Of a stretch of DNA of 9,845 nucleotides, positions 5,511 through 9,845 are shown in pieces. Source of the DNA: Spirochaetota bacterium. Its GTDB lineage: Bacteria; Spirochaetota; UBA12135; COTS27. Each line of letters opens with the position of its first letter. Positions within the stretch are counted from its first letter, which is position 1. The notes beneath the pieces are model-generated. The model was not told where the DNA came from. It made no database searches and saw nothing but the letters and a program-made list of their open reading frames with translations. Both the position numbers and the translations under genes were made by a program. The DNA lies in the NCBI GenBank assembly GCA_030621685.1, contig JAUXHF010000055.1, forward strand, positions 1 to 9,845, written 5' to 3'.

Positions 5511-6853
5511 GGTTCTAAAAGTTTTCTATACAGTGTTTTGCGAGAAATTTTCAAAACATCTGCGGCCTTACTTTTATTGCCTTTGTAATACTTTACAGTT
5601 TGGCTGAATATAATTTTTTTGGCGTCATTCATGGGCATGCCAAATGGGATTTCGATGCTATCAAGGTCTTTGATAGCATCGTGATGGCCTTTTCTAATAT
5701 AATCGGGCAGGTCTTGTACTTTTATTTTGCCATCATTTGAAAGGACGACTACTTTCTCGATAACATTCATAAGCTCACGAATATTTCCGGGCCAGCGATA
5801 GCTGGCTAAGGCTGAATATATCTGCGGGGTTATTTCTGTATCATCTTTATCGTATTGCTGTAGGTAGAGGTCAAAGAAATGTTTTGCTAAAAGGCCCAAG
5901 TCGCTGCCGCGCTCTCGAAGCGGCGGCACATAGATATCTAGAACGTTCAGACGGTAAAACAGATCCTCTCGAAAATTCCCTTTTTCCACTTCCTTGCGGA
6001 GGTCTTTATTAGAAGCCGAGATAATTCTAATATCCACTGAAATAGGCTGGGAGCCGCCTACCCTTTCAATAACTTTTTCTTGGATAACCCGTAACAACTT
6101 TACCTGAACTTCCAAAGGTATCTCGCTGACTTCATCGAGGAAGATCATGCCGCCATCGGCGACTTCAAAACGTCCAATCTTGCGTTCATCGGCGCCGGTA
6201 AACGCTCCTTTTTCGTGTCCAAATAGCTCCGTTTCAATTAAAGATGGCGATAGCGCAGCACAGTTTATTTTCACTAGTTTTTTTTGCTCGCCGGCCATTT
6301 TGTAGATGCTATCGCATACACCTTCTTTGCCTGTGCCGCTTTCTCCATAAATAAACACGTTTCCTTTCGCTGGCGCTAGCTTTTTAATAAGGTTTTTCAT
6401 GTTCATAATTACTTTTGATTTGCCAATAATTATGTTATCTAACTGCATTTCATGTACTTTGAAGGTAAGCAATTTATTTCGGCTTTGAATATCTAATAAG
6501 CGCAGGGCTCGGCTTACAATAATCTCGAGTTTTTCTAAATTAATTGGTTTAGTAAGAAAATCGTAGGCGCCTAAGCGCATAGCTTCTACAGCTGTTTCTA
6601 TGCTGCCATGGCCTGTAATAAAAACGACCGATAGCTCTGGATTGTGCTTAGAAATACGCTGCATCATTTCAAGCCCCGTCATTCTTGGCATTTGGATATC
6701 CAAAATAGCTAAATTCACCTGTCCGTTTTCTAAGGCCAAGAGTCCTTCTTTCGCGTTAGCCGCTACGATAACCTCATAGCCTTTTTCTTTAAGGGCGCGC
6801 TGAATACCCTCACGAATGTTTTTTTCGTCATCAACAACAAGAATTTTAGCCAT
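5507..6853 (-). CDS. NtrC-family sigma-54-dependent response regulator
   Basis: This cytosolic activator should be phosphorylated by a histidine kinase and then use ATP to open promoters held by sigma-54 RNA polymerase. The receiver domain (about 1-118) has acidic residues Asp8-Asp9, phospho-acceptor Asp52, Thr80 and Lys102. The AAA+ domain (about 140-370) has Walker A GESGTGKE (170-177), the sigma-54-contact loop GAFTGA (216-221), Walker B MIFLDE (236-241), arginine-finger-region REDLFYRLN (295-303) and sensor II WPGNIRE (354-360). A Fis-type helix-turn-helix closes the protein (about 410-446, ending SRKTLYRKLLEP). The length of 448 and domain order are standard for group NtrC/AtoC/ZraR. No kinase gene lies in the window and I could not find a clear -24/-12 promoter, so neither the signal nor the targets can be named. 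Start at ATG 6853; no Shine-Dalgarno sequence close by. Confidence 0.95.
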   Translation of the reverse strand: MAKILVVDDEKNIREGIQRALKEKGYEVIVAANAKEGLLALENGQVNLAILDIQMPRMTGLEMMQRISKHNPELSVVFITGHGSIETAVEAMRLGAYDFLTKPINLEKLEIIVSRALRLLDIQSRNKLLTFKVHEMQLDNIIIGKSKVIMNMKNLIKKLAPAKGNVFIYGESGTGKEGVCDSIYKMAGEQKKLVKINCAALSPSLIETELFGHEKGAFTGADERKIGRFEVADGGMIFLDEVSEIPLEVQVKLLRVIQEKVIERVGGSQPISVDIRIISASNKDLRKEVEKGNFREDLFYRLNVLDIYVPPLRERGSDLGLLAKHFFDLYLQQYDKDDTEITPQIYSALASYRWPGNIRELMNVIEKVVVLSNDGKIKVQDLPDYIRKGHHDAIKDLDSIEIPFGMPMNDAKKIIFSQTVKYYKGNKSKAADVLKISRKTLYRKLLEP

Positions 6854-6861
6854 ATTCAGTT

Positions 6862-6896
6862 AAAGTATTTTACTTTCCCTATAATTTATCATATCA
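6862..6896 (-). promoter_or_regulatory. Candidate promoter and inverted repeat upstream of the response regulator gene
   Basis: On the minus strand TGATATGAT (6896-6888) is an extended -10 variant (TGn plus TATGAT, one mismatch to TATAAT). Between it and the ATG, AAAGTA-TTT-TACTTT (6862-6876) is a perfect 6-bp inverted repeat 8 bases before the start codon. It could be an operator or an RNA hairpin near the translation start. Both signals are short and A/T-rich. Confidence 0.35.
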
Positions 6897-6931
6897 TTAT
6901 CTTTGTTTATTTTGGAAGCATTATTTTTTAT

Positions 6932-6947
6932 TTCGCAAATTCGCAAA
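6932..6947. repeat. 8-bp perfect tandem duplication between uppP and the regulator gene
   Basis: TTCGCAAA occurs twice head to tail (6932-6939 and 6940-6947) in the 115-base spacer. The same spacer holds a repeated GAGGCT on the minus strand, but I see no strong terminator after uppP. Confidence 0.7.
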
Positions 6948-6968
6948 AGCCTCATGAATTTCAGCCTC

Positions 6969-7805
6969 TTATCCATGAAGAATAGCATACAAAAATAAGC
7001 AGCCAGCCAGCAAGAAAAGATAGTAGCTAAAAAAAATATAGTTTTTTCTTTCAAAACTAAGATACAGTATTTTTAATGAAAAAAAACCAACGATAGCACT
7101 AACAACAATGATGAAAAAATACTGGCTTTGTAGGAAAACATCAGGGTTTTCCAGCACTTCGAAAAAAAAGCTTCCTAAAATAGCAGGAATGACTAAGAGA
7201 AAAGAGAAGCTGGCAGCCGTTCTTATTTCTACGTTTAAAAACACGGCGCTGGTAATGGTTATGCCAGAACGCGAAATTCCCGGTAGCACCGCCATGGCCT
7301 GAGTGAGACCTATCAAGCAAATAGATGCATAGGGAATAGTATGTATATTTTTATAGAGCGGCTTTTTGCTCTGGTTATGAGAAGCTAAGGTTTTACGTTT
7401 TTCATTCAAATATAAGAAAAGGATTATCAAAGCAGTTATGAAAAAATTTACGGCGATAAACTTCAGGTTTTGATACGTGAGTACCACAAGCGAGCGAAAA
7501 AAAAAACCGATTATCGCCACAGGAATAGAGGCAACGATGATACGCAGAAAAACTTGAGTAGCTTCTAGCTTGCCCGAGGAAGCAGGCTTAAGAAAGGGGG
7601 CAAACAAGCGGGTAATTTCTTCTCGAAGAAAGAAAAAAATAGAGAGCAGCGTTCCAAAATGTGCAAAAACAGAAACGACAAGCGCCTCTTCTCCCGAAAC
7701 TGAAAAAAAATGCTGCAAAGTGGCAAGATGCCCAGAGCTTGATATTGGAAGAAACTCTGCAATGCCTTGCAGGCAGGCTAGGAAAAAAGCCTCTGCAAAT
7801 TTCAT
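6969..7805 (-). CDS. uppP: Undecaprenyl-diphosphatase (UppP/BacA)
   Basis: UppP removes one phosphate from undecaprenyl diphosphate, regenerating the C55 lipid carrier used for peptidoglycan and surface polysaccharides; extra copies confer bacitracin tolerance. It is an integral membrane enzyme with the active site toward the outside of the membrane. Motif one is QGIAEFLPISSSGHL (13-27), with the family (E/Q)xxxE pattern, SSSGH and His26. Motif two is LPGISRSG (174-181) with the catalytic-type Arg179. About eight hydrophobic segments cover the chain, with a basic loop at about 133-156. The length of 278 is normal. It starts 48 bases after the purA stop and probably shares its transcript. A small hairpin (7814-7827) sits where a ribosome-binding site would be expected, and no Shine-Dalgarno sequence is seen. 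Confidence 0.95.
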   Translation of the reverse strand: MKFAEAFFLACLQGIAEFLPISSSGHLATLQHFFSVSGEEALVVSVFAHFGTLLSIFFFLREEITRLFAPFLKPASSGKLEATQVFLRIIVASIPVAIIGFFFRSLVVLTYQNLKFIAVNFFITALIILFLYLNEKRKTLASHNQSKKPLYKNIHTIPYASICLIGLTQAMAVLPGISRSGITITSAVFLNVEIRTAASFSFLLVIPAILGSFFFEVLENPDVFLQSQYFFIIVVSAIVGFFSLKILYLSFERKNYIFFSYYLFLLAGCLFLYAILHG

Positions 7806-7813
7806 GGAAGTAT

Positions 7814-7827
7814 GCTTGCTTTCAAGC
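7814..7827 (-). promoter_or_regulatory. Small hairpin just upstream of the uppP start codon
   Basis: On the minus strand GCTTG-AAAG-CAAGC (7827-7814) forms a perfect 5-bp stem with a tetraloop, ending 8 bases before the uppP ATG in the purA-uppP spacer. It has no T-run and so is not a terminator. It occupies the usual ribosome-binding region and might tune translation; this is inference only. Confidence 0.3.
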
Positions 7828-7853
7828 GTCTCTTAATATTTCAGCAAAAACCA

Positions 7854-9128
7854 TTAGCGAGCAATCATTTCATTTCGATTAGGACCAGTAGAAATATAGG
7901 CTATTGGCATGCCCAGCTCTGTTTCTAAAAACTCTATATACTCTTTGGCTTGCTTAGGCAGGCCATCATATTTTGTTAGCCCTTTAATATTCTCTGAAAA
8001 CCCCTCAAATTCTTTATACACAGGCTTGACTTTTTCGAGATCATCGTTAAGAATAGGAAATTGCTTGGTAATTTCACCATCAAGATTGTAGGCAACAGCT
8101 ACCTTCAAGGTCTTAAAGCCACTTAGCACATCTAGTTTGGTAAGCACTATTTTAGAGAGCCCATTTACAATAAGCGCCTGTTTGGCTTGGACTAAATCAA
8201 GCCAGCCGCAATTACGAGGACGGCCGGTGGTGGCGCCGAATTCCTTGCCTTTTTGGCGAAGTTCTTCCACTTCCTCTTTAGCAAGTTCTGTAGGCAGGCT
8301 ACCCTCGCCCACTCTTGTTACGTAGGCTTTGAAAATGCCAATAATATCGCCGATGCTCCGCGGCGGAATTCCCGAACCTACGCATGCCCCCCCACTTGTG
8401 GATGAGGATGAAGTCACATAAGGATACGTGCCAAAATCAATATCTAAGGCAGCTCCTTGCGCTCCCTCTAGCAAAATTCTTTGATTGGCCCGTAAAGCAT
8501 GGTGCAGGCTATAAACTGTGTCTTCAAGATAGGGCGCCAGCAAAGCTCCTTGCTCGCTCGCTTTTTCTACTAACTCTTCAACCTTGGTAGTAAAGTCTTT
8601 CTTATAATGCTCTTTGAAAAGAGTTTGCTTTTCAGCTAAACCACGGGTTATCTCTCGCCTTAAAATGCTTTTATCTTTGAGATACCCCACTCTGATGCCA
8701 ATACGCTGGATCTTATCGGCATAGGCAGGGCCTATGCCCTTTAAAGTAGTCCCGATTTTCCTAGGATCATGGCTTTCACGAACCTTATCTAAGTGAATAT
8801 GATAATCTAAAACTACAAAGGCTCGTTTGCTTATGCTCAGTTTGTTTTTGACATCTATGCCTTTCTTTTCCAGCAACTCAATCTCGCTTAGCAGGCTGCT
8901 TAGCTCAATAACCATGCCAGAACCTAAAACTACTTTGACCGTATCGTATAGCAGCCCCGATGGGATATGATGAAAAACAAATTTTTCTCCGTTACGATAA
9001 ACCGTGTGGCCGGCATTTCCGCCACCTTGATATCGCAACACTATATCGTACTTATGTGAGAGGTAATCTACTACTTTTGCCTTTCCCTCATCTCCCCACT
9101 GACATCCTACCAATACATCTGCTTTCAT
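7854..9128 (-). CDS. purA: Adenylosuccinate synthetase
   Basis: PurA joins IMP and aspartate using GTP to give adenylosuccinate, the first committed step from IMP to AMP, in the cytosol. The N terminus holds WGDEGKAK (11-18) with catalytic Asp13, then RYQGGGNAGHT (32-42) with His41; both sit at the same numbers as in the E. coli enzyme. Further motifs are GTTLKGIGPAY (126-136), EGAQGAALDIDFGTYPYVTSS (about 221-241), TRVGEGSLPTEL (271-282), ATTGRPRNCGWLD (299-311), LTKLDVL (329-335) and ISTGPNR (412-418). The length of 424 is normal. Three usual positions differ: GDEGKGK reads GDEGKAK, GPFPTEL reads GSLPTEL and PRRCGW reads PRNCGW. The fold and catalytic pair look intact, so the enzyme is probably active. 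uppP follows after 48 bases. An AAAGGA lies 12 bases before the ATG, too far for a good Shine-Dalgarno sequence. Confidence 0.96.
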   Translation of the reverse strand: MKADVLVGCQWGDEGKAKVVDYLSHKYDIVLRYQGGGNAGHTVYRNGEKFVFHHIPSGLLYDTVKVVLGSGMVIELSSLLSEIELLEKKGIDVKNKLSISKRAFVVLDYHIHLDKVRESHDPRKIGTTLKGIGPAYADKIQRIGIRVGYLKDKSILRREITRGLAEKQTLFKEHYKKDFTTKVEELVEKASEQGALLAPYLEDTVYSLHHALRANQRILLEGAQGAALDIDFGTYPYVTSSSSTSGGACVGSGIPPRSIGDIIGIFKAYVTRVGEGSLPTELAKEEVEELRQKGKEFGATTGRPRNCGWLDLVQAKQALIVNGLSKIVLTKLDVLSGFKTLKVAVAYNLDGEITKQFPILNDDLEKVKPVYKEFEGFSENIKGLTKYDGLPKQAKEYIEFLETELGMPIAYISTGPNRNEMIAR

Positions 9129-9207
9129 AAAAATTAACAGTCCTTTTCTTAGTTTTTGAAGCTACAGAAACACCTCTTTCTATTGTAAGCACGAAAACAT
9201 AGGCATA

Positions 9208-9262
9208 TATACAAAAATGAATATGGGATAACTGTTACTTCTTACTTTGTATAAGTATAGCA
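9208..9262 (-). promoter_or_regulatory. purA promoter (extended -10) with flanking inverted repeat
   Basis: On the minus strand TGCTATACT (9262-9254) is an extended -10 element, identical over 11 bases (ATGCTATACTT) with the smc upstream region. The predicted leader is about 118 bases. TATACAAA (9208-9215) and TTTGTATA (9246-9253) form a perfect 8-bp inverted repeat just downstream of the -10, a possible operator. A shorter AGCAT/ATGCT pair overlaps the -10 from upstream. I do not recognise a purine riboswitch in the leader. Confidence 0.45.
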
Positions 9263-9293
9263 TATTGGGAAATGCTTAAAGAGTTTTTAATTT

Positions 9294-9845
9294 TTATAAC
9301 AGCTTGTTTTGCCGGAAACTATAGTAGCTATCTCCGATGATAATGTGATCCACTAGGTTCAGCCCAACAATTTTTGAACCCTCTTCTATTTTACGAGTAA
9401 ATTTTATATCTTCCTCACTGGGAACCATCCTGCCAGAAGGATGGTTATGTACTAAGATATAGTATTTGCAATCTGTTTTTATGGCTGAAGTGAAAATAAT
9501 AAGCGGGTTTAACGTAATTGAATACTTATCGCCGATGGCAATGTTTTTTGAGCCTATAAGCTGGTTGCTTGCATCCAGATACAAGGCTTTCATCATCTCT
9601 TGGCCAAGAAATTTCATGTGGAAAAATTCCTGATACACATCTTCAGGAGATTTAATGCTAAGAACATTGCTTTTATCTTTGAAATCAATAAGCTGGCTTA
9701 CCAGCTTTAAGAGTTTTTGAAGAATTACTTTTACTTCTTCTTCCACATGAGCATTTTTAATAGTTTGCAGAGCAGACTTGAAATCTAGACGCTCTCGAAG
9801 ATAGGGGTTGAAAAGATTACTTATCACTACCTTTAGCTGATTACT
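9294..9845 (-). CDS. RadC-like JAB/MPN-domain protein, 5' end open at the window edge
   Basis: The C-terminal half is the RadC JAB domain: SPEDVYQEF, then QEMMKALYLDASNQLI with the conserved Glu, HNHPSG, VPSEED and VDHIIIGDSYYSFRQ near the C terminus. Glu, the HxH pair and the Asp match a JAMM zinc site. RadC proteins were once linked to DNA repair, but a general role is not established; some occur on mobile elements. A GTG at 9827 would give 177 residues, but the frame stays open through the last 18 bases, so the real start may lie outside. RadC is usually 220-230 residues. The visible N-terminal 50 residues (from LFNPYLRERLDF) do not show the usual LSDAELLA or GIG-type helix-hairpin-helix consensus. 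The 165-base spacer to purA and the purA promoter suggest separate transcription. Confidence 0.85.
   Translation of the reverse strand, partial: SNQLKVVISNLFNPYLRERLDFKSALQTIKNAHVEEEVKVILQKLLKLVSQLIDFKDKSNVLSIKSPEDVYQEFFHMKFLGQEMMKALYLDASNQLIGSKNIAIGDKYSITLNPLIIFTSAIKTDCKYYILVHNHPSGRMVPSEEDIKFTRKIEEGSKIVGLNLVDHIIIGDSYYSFRQNKLL

Noticed and set aside
6860..7054. Small minus-strand open frame (64 codons) with a hydrophobic start, between uppP and the regulator gene
   Set aside because: Its hydrophobic part is a shifted-frame reading of the last uppP membrane segment, it overlaps uppP by 86 bases, and the rest is A/T-rich spacer of low complexity with no recognisable family.
7570..7882. Overlapping plus-strand open frames opposite the start of uppP
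   Set aside because: uppP is unmistakable on the other strand, and these frames have no motifs and no upstream signals.
9129..9246. Purine riboswitch in the long purA leader
   Set aside because: I could not find the conserved three-way-junction core; only an inverted repeat next to the promoter is visible.

Overview
The window comes from a bacterial chromosome of roughly 40% GC (judged by eye). All seven protein genes are intact, apart from one that is open at the right edge. I cannot assign a phylum. The genes are housekeeping types (arginine synthesis, chromosome maintenance, lipid-carrier recycling, purine synthesis). I see no rRNA, tRNA, CRISPR array, transposase or phage gene. The undecaprenyl-diphosphatase indicates a peptidoglycan or other polysaccharide envelope. 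Two features are lineage-flavoured: an SMC protein with no recognisable hinge, and an adenylosuccinate synthetase reading GDEGKAK instead of GDEGKGK. From memory, similar features occur in spirochaetes, but this is a hint and not an assignment.

Layout: argJ (193-1533) is the only gene on the + strand. It converges on a minus-strand series, which in transcription order from the right edge is: a RadC-like JAB-domain gene (9294 to the edge), purA (9128-7854), uppP (7805-6969), an NtrC-type sigma-54 activator (6853-5507), the short smc (5147-2442) and a DUF2062 membrane protein (2247-1633). Only purA-uppP, 48 bases apart, look like one transcript. The other genes are separated by 115-359 bases and have candidate promoters of their own. 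The genes do not form an obvious pathway. The regulator has no histidine kinase beside it, and argJ has no other arginine gene beside it.

The spacers are more unusual than the genes. Nearly every one of them carries short perfect or near-perfect tandem duplications (unit 6-15 bases), nine in about 1.2 kb of non-coding DNA. Three genes (argJ, smc, purA) share the extended -10 element TGnTATACT. Two more genes have close variants, and inverted repeats overlap or abut these elements. No gene has a convincing Shine-Dalgarno sequence at normal spacing. I found no clearly new multi-gene system. The best candidates for follow-up are the hinge-less SMC, the spacer duplications and the promoter/translation-start pattern.
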